Source: UBA2334 sp049653005 (GTDB lineage: Bacteria > Pseudomonadota > Gammaproteobacteria > Burkholderiales > Burkholderiaceae_C). Taken from it: a DNA stretch of 64,000 nt. This document shows positions 1 through 8,654 of this stretch, in pieces (position 1 is the first letter of the stretch; every line of letters begins with the position of its first letter). Position numbers and translations under genes: made by a program. The DNA is taken from contig JBASFL010000076.1 of NCBI GenBank assembly GCA_049653005.1, positions 11,130 to 75,129 on the forward strand, read 5' to 3'. The notes beneath the pieces are model-generated. The model made no database searches, was not told the origin of the DNA, and saw only the letters and a program-made list of their open reading frames with translations.

Positions 1-34
1 CGCCTGGTCTGGCCCACCACAGAATAAACGCCGC

Positions 35-979
35 TCAGCGCAGCGGCGCGTGGTCCAGGTCGGGGCGTTTCCAGGGGTCGATGTGGGTCATCAGGTGCAG
101 CACGCGGTGGCGCTGCATCACGCGGTGGCGGGCCTCCACGGCAATGTCGTGCCCCGCTTCCACCGACAGGGTGCCTTCCACCTCCAGGTGCACGTCCACC
201 ACCACCATGTCGCCCATCTTGCGGGTTTTCACGTCGTGTACCCCCTGCACGCCGGGCGTGCCCAGCAGCGTCTGGCGAATGGCCAGCACCTCTTCTTCGT
301 CCACCGCGCGGTCCATCAGGTCGTGCAGGGCGTCCCAGGTGAATTCCCAGCCCATTTTGGTGACCATGGCGCCCACGATCAGTGCGGCAATCGGGTCCAG
401 GATGGGGTAGCCCGCCAAATTGCCGGCAATGCCCAAACCCACCACCAGGGAAGACGCCGCGTCTGAGCGGGCGTGCCACGCGTTGGCCACCAGCATGCTC
501 GACTTCACCCGCTTGGCCACCGCCAGCATGTACCGGAACAACAGCTCTTTGCACACCAGCGAGCCCCCGGCCACCCACAGCGCCAGCGTGTGGACCGGCT
601 GCACGTCTTCCGGCGTTTGAAGCTTCAGCACCGCCGACCACAACATGCCCAACCCCACCGCCAGCAGCAACAGGCCCAGCACCAGAGAGGCCGCGGTTTC
701 AAAGCGCTGGTGCCCATAGGGGTGGTCTTCGTCCGCGTCTTTTTTGGCGTGGTGACCGGCCAGCAGCACCACAAAGTCGGCCACCAGGTCGGACAACGAG
801 TGGATGCCATCGGCCACCAGCGCCTGTGATTTGGTGAACACCCCCGCCCCGATTTGCAGCACGGTCAACACCAGGTTGACCGCCACACTGACCCAGGTGC
901 TGCGGGTGGCGGCGGCCATGCGCTCTTCGGGGGTGTGCAGGTCGTCTTCGCTGTCGTCGGCCAGATCGGTGAATTTCAA
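35..979 (-). CDS. Cation diffusion facilitator (CDF) family metal transporter
   Basis: Inner-membrane exporter expected to move a divalent metal (Zn, Fe, Co, Ni or Mn) out of the cytoplasm in exchange for protons. The 314 residues show the CDF transmembrane domain with the metal-site motif DGIHSLSD (about 57-64), the loop motif HPYGH (86-90), a second helix motif HARSD, and a cytoplasmic C-terminal domain with several His residues near the end. Length is normal for the family. The reading frame opens with TTG at 979 and no clear ribosome-binding site; an in-frame ATG at 919 (MAAATRSTW) is a real alternative start. The metal cannot be told from sequence. It is divergent from the PepSY gene. 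Confidence 0.9.
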   Translation of the reverse strand: MKFTDLADDSEDDLHTPEERMAAATRSTWVSVAVNLVLTVLQIGAGVFTKSQALVADGIHSLSDLVADFVVLLAGHHAKKDADEDHPYGHQRFETAASLVLGLLLLAVGLGMLWSAVLKLQTPEDVQPVHTLALWVAGGSLVCKELLFRYMLAVAKRVKSSMLVANAWHARSDAASSLVVGLGIAGNLAGYPILDPIAALIVGAMVTKMGWEFTWDALHDLMDRAVDEEEVLAIRQTLLGTPGVQGVHDVKTRKMGDMVVVDVHLEVEGTLSVEAGHDIAVEARHRVMQRHRVLHLMTHIDPWKRPDLDHAPLR

Positions 980-1134
980 GGGGGTTTCAGCGGGGGCCGC
1001 TGCCGTGGTGGAACTGCCCCGTATTACACGCGCAGCGGGTTACCCCGGTCTTAACCACCCACGGCAGAACCCGGTGGGGCCTGCAACAGCCCCGGTTAAG
1101 CCCTTGTTCATACAGGGTTTTTAAAGTTCAACCC

Positions 1135-1497
1135 ATGAACACACCCACCCCCACCGTCTCCCCCTTGTGGCTGGGCCTGCCATCCGCACTGTGCCTGGCG
1201 CTGTGCGTGGCCCTGCCCACCGTTGCACAGGCCAGCACACCCATCGAAAAGGTGGTGTGCACCCAGGCCCCCCGCCACACCTGGCTGAACGAGGCCCAGG
1301 CCCGCACCGCCTTCAACGCCAGCACCTATGTGCTGGTGCGCTTCAAGGTGTCGCGCGGCAACTGCCACGAGTTTTACGCCATCGACACCCAAGGCGCGGT
1401 GGTGGAGGCGTACCAGCACCCCGTCACCGGCGAGGCTGTGCGCACCACGCGCATTGCCCCACCCGCTCCCATTCAAACCACCCACGCACAGCGTTGA
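1135..1497 (+). CDS. Small exported PepSY-like protein
   Basis: A 120-residue protein with an N-terminal signal peptide (cleavage likely after the AQA near residue 32) and one short domain containing NEAQARTAF and the strand pattern YAIDTQGAVVEAY, which resembles a PepSY domain. Small PepSY proteins are often encoded beside cytochrome b561 genes, and one follows here five bases after the stop, so the two are probably one operon. Two cysteines (in VVCTQ and GNCHEF) could form a disulfide in the periplasm. The role is unknown; PepSY proteins are thought to act as peptidase inhibitors or to assist membrane redox proteins. The PepSY call is by eye and only moderately sure. Confidence 0.6.
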   Translation: MNTPTPTVSPLWLGLPSALCLALCVALPTVAQASTPIEKVVCTQAPRHTWLNEAQARTAFNASTYVLVRFKVSRGNCHEFYAIDTQGAVVEAYQHPVTGEAVRTTRIAPPAPIQTTHAQR

Positions 1498-1502
1498 ACC
1501 CC

Positions 1503-2078
1503 ATGACCACCCTCACCTCACCCGCCAAAACCTTCCGCTACAGCACTGCCCTGGTGGCCCTTCACTGGTTCATGGCCCTGCTGTTTGTGGCCGTGTACGC
1601 CAGCATCGAGCTGCGCGTGCTGTTCCCCAAAGGCACCGACATGCGCGACCTGATGAAGGCCCTGCACTTCATGTTTGGGCTGGGCGTGCTGCTGATGGTG
1701 CTGGCCCGCCTGGGCGCACGCTGGTTCAGCCCCAAACCCCAGCAAGGGCCCACCCTTGGGCTGGAAACCTGGGCGCACCGCATGGCCTCGCTGGGCCACC
1801 TGGCCCTGTACGCCCTGATGCTGGTCATGCCCGTGATGGGCTGGCTGGCACTGAGCGCGGCGGGCAAACCCATTCCGTTTTTCGGGCTGGAAATGCCCCC
1901 GTTGATGGCCCCCAACAAGACCTGGGCGCACGACATCAAAGAACTGCACGAAACCGTGGGTGTGGCCGGTTACTGGCTCATTGGCATCCACGTGGCCGCC
2001 GCGCTGGGCCACCACTACGTGCTGAAAGACGGTTTGCTGTCACGCATGTCGGTGCTGCGCCGCCCCTTGGCCGCCTGA
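1503..2078 (+). CDS. Cytochrome b561 family protein
   Basis: A 191-residue four-helix membrane dihaem cytochrome of the bacterial b561 type, which passes electrons between the quinone pool and periplasmic or membrane partners. Candidate haem-ligand histidines are visible in the four helices: ALHWFMALL in helix 1, KALHFMFGLG in helix 2, ASLGHLALYALM in helix 3 and a pair in ELHETVGVAGYWLIGIH near helix 4. The start is the ATG just after the PepSY stop, since upstream codons in the frame belong to a longer open frame overlapping that gene. It ends 23 bases before the convergent HD-GYP gene. Length is normal. Confidence 0.87.
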   Translation: MTTLTSPAKTFRYSTALVALHWFMALLFVAVYASIELRVLFPKGTDMRDLMKALHFMFGLGVLLMVLARLGARWFSPKPQQGPTLGLETWAHRMASLGHLALYALMLVMPVMGWLALSAAGKPIPFFGLEMPPLMAPNKTWAHDIKELHETVGVAGYWLIGIHVAAALGHHYVLKDGLLSRMSVLRRPLAA

Positions 2079-2101
2079 CACGGCACACGCCACTGGCCCC
2101 T

Positions 2102-3364
2102 TCAAGCACTCATGGCATCGAAATGGCGCTCGATCATGTCAGCCATCAACCGCTTGATGCCTGCTTCGTCCAGGCGTTCGATGGTGTCGCGCAGCTCGGC
2201 CGCCATGCCGTCAAAGCAGTCCAACACGGCAGGGTCAAAGTGGGAGCCACGGCCCTCGGCCAGCATGCCCATCACCTGCTCAAAGGGCAACGGCTCTTTG
2301 TAGGGGCGTTTGGAGCTGAGCGCGTCGTACACATCGGCCACCGCAAAAATGCGGGCGGCCAGCGGAATGGCGGTTTGGGCCAACTGGCGGGGGTAACCGG
2401 AGCCGTCCCATTTTTCGTGGTGGCTGGCCACCACATCGGCCGCCCCTTCCAGCCAACCCGCGCCGTGCACGATTTCCTGGCCCTGGGCCACGTGGGTGCG
2501 CATGATGTCCATTTCGGCCACGTCCAGCCGACCGGGCTTGAGCAAGATGGCATCGGGAATGCCGATTTTCCCGACGTCGTGCAAAAAACTGCCCGCAATC
2601 AACGACTGCATGGCCGCGCCCTGAAGCCCCAAGGCTTCGCCCAGGCGGGCGGCAATCCAGGCCACGCGGTAGTTGTGGGTGCCGGTGTCGGAGTCGCGCT
2701 TGGCAATGGCGCGGCCCAGCGCCTCCATCATGGCGATGTGAGACTCCAGCACCTGGCGGGCGCGGCGCTCGTTTTCACCGGCCAAATGCACCACCACGGG
2801 GTAAATGGCCCCGCCACACACCAGCGCCGCCAGGCACACCATGAGCGCCACGGCCAGCGCATCGGACTGGATTTGGGCGCGTTGCCAGTCGGGAATCAGG
2901 CGCACGCCCTCAAAGTAGCCGGTGATGGGCTGGGCGCTGCTGGCCTGCAAGGGCACCATCACACGCATCACCCAGCCACCGTCGGGCAAGCGCAGGCTTT
3001 CGTAAAAGGCCCGCGTGTAAGCGGGGCGGCCGTGTTTGGGCAACACGGGCTCGATGGCGCGGCCCTCGGGGGTGACCTCTTCAGCCAGCTTAAGGCCCGT
3101 GGCGCCGTAAATTTCCACAATTTCAAACAACCCACCCACCAGCAAACGGGCCGCCTGGGCCGCTTGGGTCTGCGCACCCGGCCCCGTGAGGTCGAGGGCG
3201 TTGGCCGAGGCCAGCAGGCGGCGCGATTCTTCCTGGGCAAAGGCCACCACCTCGGCCTCGGCGTTTTCGCGTGACACCCACCAGGCCACCGGGGTGGCCA
3301 AGGCCGACAAAGTGACGGTCACTGCGGCAATGCGCAGAAATGCCGAACGGCGAAAGTTGTTCAT
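2102..3364 (-). CDS. HD-GYP domain protein, probable cyclic di-GMP phosphodiesterase
   Basis: A 420-residue membrane sensor. Helix 1 lies near residues 11-31 and helix 2 near 169-192, enclosing a periplasmic region of about 130 residues that presumably binds a signal. A cytoplasmic HD-GYP domain follows, with HDVGKIGIPD (262-271) and HHEKWDGSGYP (315-325). These are the metal-ligand and GYP motifs expected of an active enzyme hydrolysing cyclic di-GMP. The ATG at 3364 overlaps the stop of the upstream histidine kinase as ATGA; a GTG at 3370 is also possible. Coupling to the QseBC-like pair suggests the three gene products share one stimulus or output. Confidence 0.9.
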   Translation of the reverse strand: MNNFRRSAFLRIAAVTVTLSALATPVAWWVSRENAEAEVVAFAQEESRRLLASANALDLTGPGAQTQAAQAARLLVGGLFEIVEIYGATGLKLAEEVTPEGRAIEPVLPKHGRPAYTRAFYESLRLPDGGWVMRVMVPLQASSAQPITGYFEGVRLIPDWQRAQIQSDALAVALMVCLAALVCGGAIYPVVVHLAGENERRARQVLESHIAMMEALGRAIAKRDSDTGTHNYRVAWIAARLGEALGLQGAAMQSLIAGSFLHDVGKIGIPDAILLKPGRLDVAEMDIMRTHVAQGQEIVHGAGWLEGAADVVASHHEKWDGSGYPRQLAQTAIPLAARIFAVADVYDALSSKRPYKEPLPFEQVMGMLAEGRGSHFDPAVLDCFDGMAAELRDTIERLDEAGIKRLMADMIERHFDAMSA

Positions 3365-4725
3365 GCCCACTCCACATCCACACGCAAACCACCCAGGTCG
3401 TCGCTGCGCCCCAGGTGCAAATTCAGACTATACAAAGTGGCGACCCGGGTGACGATGGACCACCCCAGCCCGCTGCCCGACTGCTGGGTGCCCACCACCC
3501 GAAAAAACCGCTCGCCCAACCGGGCCAGGTGTTCGTCGCTCAGGCCAGGCCCGCTGTCTTCCACGGTGAGGCGTGACCGCCCCCCGGCCAGGGCCTGGGT
3601 GTGCACCCGCACGCAGGCGTGGTCGGGGCTGTAGCGCAGGGCGTTGTCCACCAGGTTGCGCAGCAGCACGGCCACCAGGGCTTCGGGCGCGGGGCACGGG
3701 ACCACACCGCTGTGTGGGGGCAAGGCCTCCAGGCGCTGGTGCCGCCGCTGGGCCACGGGCCCCAGGTCGCCCAGCACCTGGCGCAGGCAGGTGTGCACAT
3801 CGGTGTGCACCCCTGCGGCCACGCCGGGCTCGGCCTCCAGCCGGGCCAACTGCAGCAACTGCGCCACCAGGCGCGTGGCGCGGTCGCAGCCTTGCAGGGT
3901 GGCGGCCAGGGCCTCGTTGCGCTCGTCGTCGTCCAAGGCACCCTGGGCCACCTGGGCCTGCATGCGAATGGCGGCAATGGGCGTGCGCAGCTCGTGCGCG
4001 GCGTCGGCGGTGAACCGGCGCTCCGAGTGGATGAGCGACGCCGTGCGGTCAAACAGGCGGTTGAGTTCGTGCACCAGGGGCTGCGCTTCCAGCAGCACGT
4101 CGGCCAGGGGCAAGGGGTCGGCGGCGTCGGGCTGGCGGTGCGACACCTGCCACCCCAGGTCGCGCAGCGGCTTGACGGCCCAGCGCACCGCACCCCACAC
4201 GGCCAGGGCCAAAAACGGCAGGGCCACGGCCATGGGCCAAATCACGCTGCGCAAGCTGGCCAGCACCACGTCGGCGCGGGCGGTGTCTTGCTCGCCCACG
4301 TGGATCACCACGTGTTCGTCCAGCCCCCGGGCGCTGAACACCCGCCAGGGGTGGCCGTCGATCACCGGATCTGAAAACCCCAGCGCAGGGGTGGCGGCCA
4401 TGGCCTGGGTGGGCGCGGTGCTGGAGCGCACCACCAGCTCGTCGGCGTGCCACACCTGGAACACCACCTTGGGCTGGTACTCGTGCAGGGTGGGGGTTTC
4501 AGACAGGTTGAGCCGGGTGAGCTCGTCCAGCGGCAGGCTCACCAGCAGCGACGCGGCTTGGGACATGTGGGCGTCGAGCAGTTCGCCCACCTCATGCTCG
4601 GTGTCCAGCCAGGTGGACACCACCACCACCAGCCACACCAAGCTGACCAGGCCCAGCACGGTGACCAGCAGGCGCGTCTGCAACGAGCCCCGGCCCGTGC
4701 GCAGCACCGCCGACAGGCCTGTCAT
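3361..4725 (-). CDS. Sensor histidine kinase, QseC/TctE-like
   Basis: A 454-residue inner-membrane sensor kinase. An N-terminal helix (about residues 20-42), a periplasmic loop and a second helix (about 167-183) lead to a dimerisation domain with the phospho-acceptor motif TADAAHELRTPIAAI, then an ATPase domain with the N box LLRNLVDNALRYSP and G boxes DSGPGL and GSGLGWSIV. All catalytic motifs are present. The ATG at 4725 overlaps the stop of the response regulator gene (ATGA); a GTG two codons earlier is possible. The partner is certainly the regulator immediately upstream. The signal is not evident; QseC-type kinases are linked to hormones, iron or tricarboxylates in different bacteria. 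Confidence 0.9.
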   Translation of the reverse strand: MTGLSAVLRTGRGSLQTRLLVTVLGLVSLVWLVVVVSTWLDTEHEVGELLDAHMSQAASLLVSLPLDELTRLNLSETPTLHEYQPKVVFQVWHADELVVRSSTAPTQAMAATPALGFSDPVIDGHPWRVFSARGLDEHVVIHVGEQDTARADVVLASLRSVIWPMAVALPFLALAVWGAVRWAVKPLRDLGWQVSHRQPDAADPLPLADVLLEAQPLVHELNRLFDRTASLIHSERRFTADAAHELRTPIAAIRMQAQVAQGALDDDERNEALAATLQGCDRATRLVAQLLQLARLEAEPGVAAGVHTDVHTCLRQVLGDLGPVAQRRHQRLEALPPHSGVVPCPAPEALVAVLLRNLVDNALRYSPDHACVRVHTQALAGGRSRLTVEDSGPGLSDEHLARLGERFFRVVGTQQSGSGLGWSIVTRVATLYSLNLHLGRSDDLGGLRVDVEWA

Positions 4726-5390
4726 GCGCACCCCGTTTTGTGAACGATGTAGCCCACGCCGCGCACGGTTTCAATGGTTTTGGGCGGCAACTTGCGGCGC
4801 AGGTGGTGCACGTGCACCTCGATGGCGTTGCTGGCCACCTCGTGGCCCCAGTCGTACAGGTGCTGCTCGATCTGCCCGCGCGACAGCACACGGCCCGCGT
4901 TCAGCATAAGGGCGTGCAGCAGGTCGTATTCGCGGCCCACCACTTCCAGCGGCTCGCCGTTCACGCGCACGACGTGTGCCACAGGATCCAACTCCACCGG
5001 GCCGGCCACCAGCACGTTGTGCGCCTGCCCATGCGAGCGGCGCACCAGTGCGCGCAGGCGGGCGGCCAGCTCGTGCAGGTCGATGGGTTTGATAAGGTAG
5101 TCGTCGGCCCCCGCGTCAAGGCCCTCGATACGGGCGGGCACGGCGTCGCGGGCGGTCAGCACCAGAATGGGCGTGCGCACCTTGCGGCTGCGCACCGACT
5201 TCAGCACCGCCATGCCGTCCTGGCGGGGCAAGCCCAGGTCCAGCACGGCGGCCACGTGGCTGCCCGCCAGCAGCTCGGCCTCGGCGGCCACGCCGTCGCG
5301 CACCCAGTCCACCTGAAAGCCCTGCTGGCGCAAACCCGCACGCAGCCCGGAACCCAACAAATCGTCGTCTTCGACCAGCAAAACCCGCAT
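4722..5390 (-). CDS. OmpR-family response regulator, QseB-like
   Basis: A 222-residue two-domain transcription factor. The receiver domain carries the acidic pair EDDD at the N terminus, phospho-acceptor Asp51 in AVLDLGLPRQDG and the conserved Lys101 in YLIKP. A winged-helix DNA-binding domain follows (about 125-220) with EYDLLHALMLNAGRVLSR and VRGVGYIVHK, typical of the OmpR/PhoB group. It is the first gene of a three-gene unit: regulator, kinase and HD-GYP protein, each overlapping the next by an ATGA junction. Targets are unknown, though this class often autoregulates. The promoter must lie in the roughly 80 bases between here and the stop of the next upstream kinase at 5469. Confidence 0.92.
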   Translation of the reverse strand: MRVLLVEDDDLLGSGLRAGLRQQGFQVDWVRDGVAAEAELLAGSHVAAVLDLGLPRQDGMAVLKSVRSRKVRTPILVLTARDAVPARIEGLDAGADDYLIKPIDLHELAARLRALVRRSHGQAHNVLVAGPVELDPVAHVVRVNGEPLEVVGREYDLLHALMLNAGRVLSRGQIEQHLYDWGHEVASNAIEVHVHHLRRKLPPKTIETVRGVGYIVHKTGCA

Positions 5391-5468
5391 GATGTGACAG
5401 CGCCCGGCGCCGGGCGGCTCAAAGGTGGAACACCTTGCCGAGGCTAGGCCGCCCGTGTTAGGTGGACC

Positions 5469-6821
5469 TTAAAACCCCGGCGAAGCCTGCGGCACCACCA
5501 GCCAGGCCTGCATGCCGCCGCCGTCACGGGGGGTGAGCGTGGCGCGCCAGCCGTTGGCACGGGCCAGCTCTTTCACGATGGCCAGGCCCAGCCCTGTGCC
5601 CCCGGTGGTGGGGCTGCGCGAGGTGTCCAGCCGCTGAAAAGGCTGGAACATGGCCTCGATCTGCGCCGCCGGAATGCCCGGCCCACGGTCCAACACCCCC
5701 AGGCGCAGGCCCTCGGGCGTGCGCTCGCACACCAGTTCCACCGGGCACACCGGGGCGTGGCGCAAGGCGTTGTCCAGCACATTGCCCAAGGCCCGGCGCA
5801 GCGACAGCTCGGGCAAGGTGGCGTGGCAAGCCCCCTGCACGGCCCCTGGCGAGAAGGGCAAGGGTGAGGGCAAGCGCACCTGCACCTGGCACGCGGCGGT
5901 GGAGTGGTCGCGGGCCAGCTCGTGCAGCAGCGCGCTCACGTCCAGCGGCCGGGCAGGCTCGTGCGACACGCCACGCGCCAGGTCCAGCACGTTGGCAATG
6001 AGCTGGTTCATGCGCTCGATGTCGCGCTCCAGCCGCTCGACCATCGACACGCTGGGCTGGGTTTTCAGCAACTCCAGCGCCAGCCGCATGCGTGCCAGGG
6101 GGGTGCGCAGGTCGTGCGACACCCCGGCCAGCAGCAGGGTGCGGGCGGCCAGCAGATCGCGCACCTGGGTGGCCATGTGGTTGAAGCGCTGGCTCAGCTG
6201 GGCCAGCTCCAGCGGGCCGTCTTCGGGCAGCAAATCGGGTGTTTCACCCTGGCCGATGCGGGCCGCCGCTTGCGCCAGGCGGGCCACGGGGGTCAGCACC
6301 CGGCGCGCCAGCCAGGCGGCCAGGGCCACCGCCACGGCCAGCCCCAGGGCCAAGGCCACGCCCACGGCCAGCAAAGGCTGGCTGTTGATGCGTTCGGCGG
6401 GCAGGCCCACCACCAAGGGCTGGGTGCCAGTGGACACCTGCGCCCAATACCAGGGCCCGCCGTCGTCACCCGGGGCGCGCACCAGGTGGTGGGCTTGGCC
6501 CAGCCGTTGGGCCAGTGCGGCCTCCAGCAAATAAAAGAAGGGCGGGTGCCATTCGCCCTCCCCCGCCGGCAACGGGGCGGGGGTGACGTGCAGGCTGTGC
6601 TGACCGCGCAGCGCCGCCTCGAAAGCGGGGCGGGTGCTGGGCGGCAACTCGGCCCAGGTTTGGGCCGAGAGCACCATCAGCCCGGCCAGATCGTCGGCGG
6701 CGCGCTGGGCCAGGGGGCGCATGGCCAGGCCCACAAACAGCGCCAACGCCAGCAGCTCCATGGCCAAAAAAGCCGCCACCAGCCACACGGTGTGCTGGCG
6801 CACCAGGCTGCGGGCGCTCAT
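5469..6821 (-). CDS. Sensor histidine kinase, EnvZ-like
   Basis: A 450-residue inner-membrane kinase: N-terminal helix at about 13-35, a periplasmic region of about 115 residues, a second helix near 153-172, a HAMP domain, the dimerisation motif LLAGVSHDLRTPLARMRL, and an ATPase domain with N box ALGNVLDNALRHAP and G boxes DRGPGIPA and GTGLGLAIVKEL. This matches EnvZ/RstB-type osmosensor kinases. Its ATG overlaps the stop of the OmpR-like regulator gene (ATGA), so the two are co-translated. Nothing in the periplasmic region identifies the stimulus. Confidence 0.9.
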   Translation of the reverse strand: MSARSLVRQHTVWLVAAFLAMELLALALFVGLAMRPLAQRAADDLAGLMVLSAQTWAELPPSTRPAFEAALRGQHSLHVTPAPLPAGEGEWHPPFFYLLEAALAQRLGQAHHLVRAPGDDGGPWYWAQVSTGTQPLVVGLPAERINSQPLLAVGVALALGLAVAVALAAWLARRVLTPVARLAQAAARIGQGETPDLLPEDGPLELAQLSQRFNHMATQVRDLLAARTLLLAGVSHDLRTPLARMRLALELLKTQPSVSMVERLERDIERMNQLIANVLDLARGVSHEPARPLDVSALLHELARDHSTAACQVQVRLPSPLPFSPGAVQGACHATLPELSLRRALGNVLDNALRHAPVCPVELVCERTPEGLRLGVLDRGPGIPAAQIEAMFQPFQRLDTSRSPTTGGTGLGLAIVKELARANGWRATLTPRDGGGMQAWLVVPQASPGF

Positions 6822-7558
6822 GCGTGGCCCCCTTGGGGGTTGAACAGGTAGCCCTCGCCGCGCACGGTGCGGATGTACACGGGGTGGGCCGGGTCGGGTT
6901 CGAGCTTGCGGCGCAGTCGGGTGACGCGGTTGTCCATGCTGCGGTCAAAGGCGTCGCGGTCAAACCCTTTCAGCAGTTCCACCAGCAAGTCGCGCGACAA
7001 CACGCGGTTGGGGCGGCCGGTGAACACGTCGAGCAGCTGGAACTCGGCGGTGGTCAGCGCCAGCTCCTGGCCCGCGCGCAGCAGCCGGTGACCGTGCACG
7101 TCGAGCGTGAAGGGGCCAAACACCCGGGTGTGTGCCGTGCTGTCGGCCAGGGCGGCGGCTGGCACCGACGGGCGCCGCAGCAGCGCACGCAGGCGGGCCA
7201 ACAGCTCGCGGGGGCCAAAGGGCTTGGCCAGGTAGTCGTCGGCCCCCACCTCCAACCCGATCACACGGTCCATTTCTTCGCCTTTGGCCGACAGCATCAG
7301 CACCGGCACGGCGCTGTGCGCCTTCACGTGGCGGGTGAGCGACAGGCCGTCTTCGCCGGGCAGCATCAGGTCCATCACGATGGCGTCGGGCTGCGGGCCC
7401 TGGGCCAGCGCGGCGCGCAGGGCCACGCCATCGGCCACGGTGGTCACGCGGTAGCCATTGGCACCGAGGTAGGTGGCCAGCAACTCGCGCAGCTCGGGGT
7501 CGTCGTCCACCACCAGCACCAGGGGCAAGGGGGCTGGGGACGGCAGGGGGGTGTGCAT
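6818..7558 (-). CDS. OmpR-family response regulator
   Basis: A 246-residue response regulator. It has acidic residues VVDDDP, phospho-acceptor Asp63 in IVMDLMLPGEDG and the conserved Lys in YLAKP, then a winged-helix domain with TTAEFQLLDVFTGRPNRVLSR and VRGEGYLFNP. The arrangement matches OmpR itself, and the partner is the EnvZ-like kinase overlapping its 3' end. The start chosen is the ATG at 7558 (MHTPLPSP), because the open frame upstream is low-complexity and lacks a plausible start. The 177 bases between here and the divergent glycine-rich gene should hold both promoters; I could not pick out convincing -35/-10 boxes. Confidence 0.9.
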   Translation of the reverse strand: MHTPLPSPAPLPLVLVVDDDPELRELLATYLGANGYRVTTVADGVALRAALAQGPQPDAIVMDLMLPGEDGLSLTRHVKAHSAVPVLMLSAKGEEMDRVIGLEVGADDYLAKPFGPRELLARLRALLRRPSVPAAALADSTAHTRVFGPFTLDVHGHRLLRAGQELALTTAEFQLLDVFTGRPNRVLSRDLLVELLKGFDRDAFDRSMDNRVTRLRRKLEPDPAHPVYIRTVRGEGYLFNPQGGHA

Positions 7559-7735
7559 GGCGCGGGAGTGTAGTGAGCGCACCTGAACCACGCACCGCCC
7601 AAACCCCGTTGCACACCCGGCTGATACACACCGACACACAAGGCCACACGCGGGCACACAGCGGCCGCAGCCCGACACCGGGCCGCGACAAGGGGCGCAC
7701 ACCATTCACCCCATCGACACCACACCCCCGCCGCC

Positions 7736-8062
7736 ATGACACCCCTTCACCCCTTGCGCACCGCATCCACCGCCCTGGCGCTGCTGGCCTTGCTGTGCAC
7801 CACCACCGCCGCCAGCGCCCAAACCCCAGCCAGCGGCTGGCCGTGGGGCACGGGCTTTGAACGCCGCCACACACTCGCCCCAGGTGCCCAGCCCGAACCG
7901 CTGCCCGACGCGCCCCTGCACACCACCGCCACACCAGCCACACCAACCACCACCGGCAGCGGTGTGGCGGGCAACGGCAAAGGCCAAGGCACAGGACACA
8001 GCGGCTCGGGCAGCGGCCGAGGCAACGGCAGCGGCGGGAACGGCGGCGGGCGTGGCCGCTGA
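7736..8062 (+). CDS. Small exported Gly/Ser-rich protein of unknown function
   Basis: A 108-residue predicted protein with a clear signal peptide ending ASAQTP and a C-terminal 40 residues made almost only of Gly, Ser, Asn, Lys and Arg (GNGKGQGTGHSGSGSGRG and onward). I recognise no family. The tail is likely unstructured and positively charged, perhaps for binding surface polymer or nucleic acid, but that is guesswork. The gene is 40 bases upstream of a glycine-zipper protein gene in the same direction, so the two may be co-transcribed. That it is coding rests on the signal peptide and spacing. Confidence 0.5.
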   Translation: MTPLHPLRTASTALALLALLCTTTAASAQTPASGWPWGTGFERRHTLAPGAQPEPLPDAPLHTTATPATPTTTGSGVAGNGKGQGTGHSGSGSGRGNGSGGNGGGRGR

Positions 8063-8102
8063 ACCGCGCTCAAACCTTTCAACGACCCCACCAGGAAACC
8101 CC

Positions 8103-8618
8103 ATGACACACCCTTTTTCCCGCACCAGCCTGTGGCTGGGCTTGGCCCTGTGCAGCACCGCCAGCCTGGCCCAGCCCGCCCCACCGCCCATGCCCCACGC
8201 CACCGGGGACCAATTGACCGCCCAAGTGGTGTCCGTCACCCCTGTGCTGCAAGCCGTGCAAGTGCCGCAACAGGTGTGCCAAGCGGTGCCCGTGGCCGTG
8301 CAAACGCCCCCCAGCGGTGCGGGCGCAGCCCTGGGCGCCGTGGCCGGTGCCGTGCTGGGCCACGCCGTGGGCCATGGCCGGCACAACGCGGCGGCCACCG
8401 TGCTGGGGGCCATGGGCGGTGCCGTGGTGGGCAACCAGGTAGAGGGCCCCGGCGCCACCCAGGTGCAAACCGCACAGCAGTGCACCACCCAGTTCAGCCA
8501 GACCTACCGCACGGTGGGCTACACGGTGGTGTACGAGTACGCGGGCCAACAGCACACCGCACAGATGCCCCAGCCCCCCGGCCCCACGCTGCGGGTGCAA
8601 GTGGCCCCGCTGATCTGA
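8103..8618 (+). CDS. Glycine-zipper 2TM domain envelope protein
   Basis: A 171-residue exported protein. After a signal peptide ending SLAQP comes a Cys-containing linker (VPQQVCQAVPV), then a glycine-zipper segment from GAGAALGAVAGAVLGHAVGH through LGAMGGAVVGNQVEG, then a beta-rich tail (TYRTVGYTVVYEYAGQQ). This is the layout of the 17-kDa surface-antigen/Gly-zipper_2TM proteins that sit in the outer membrane or periplasm. An AGGA ribosome-binding site precedes the ATG. No lipobox cysteine is evident at the cleavage site, so it is probably not a lipoprotein. The precise role is unknown. Confidence 0.78.
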   Translation: MTHPFSRTSLWLGLALCSTASLAQPAPPPMPHATGDQLTAQVVSVTPVLQAVQVPQQVCQAVPVAVQTPPSGAGAALGAVAGAVLGHAVGHGRHNAAATVLGAMGGAVVGNQVEGPGATQVQTAQQCTTQFSQTYRTVGYTVVYEYAGQQHTAQMPQPPGPTLRVQVAPLI

Positions 8619-8654
8619 CCCAACGCTTTCACCTTTTCTTCACAAGGACACCAC

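Noticed and set aside
1..27. Plus-strand codons ending in TAA at 25-27 that could be the tail of a gene entering the window
   Set aside because: Only eight codons are visible; nothing supports a real gene end over chance.
1328..3274. A 648-codon plus-strand frame across cytochrome b561 and the HD-GYP gene
   Set aside because: Out of frame with the real b561 gene and antisense to HD-GYP motifs; low-complexity product.
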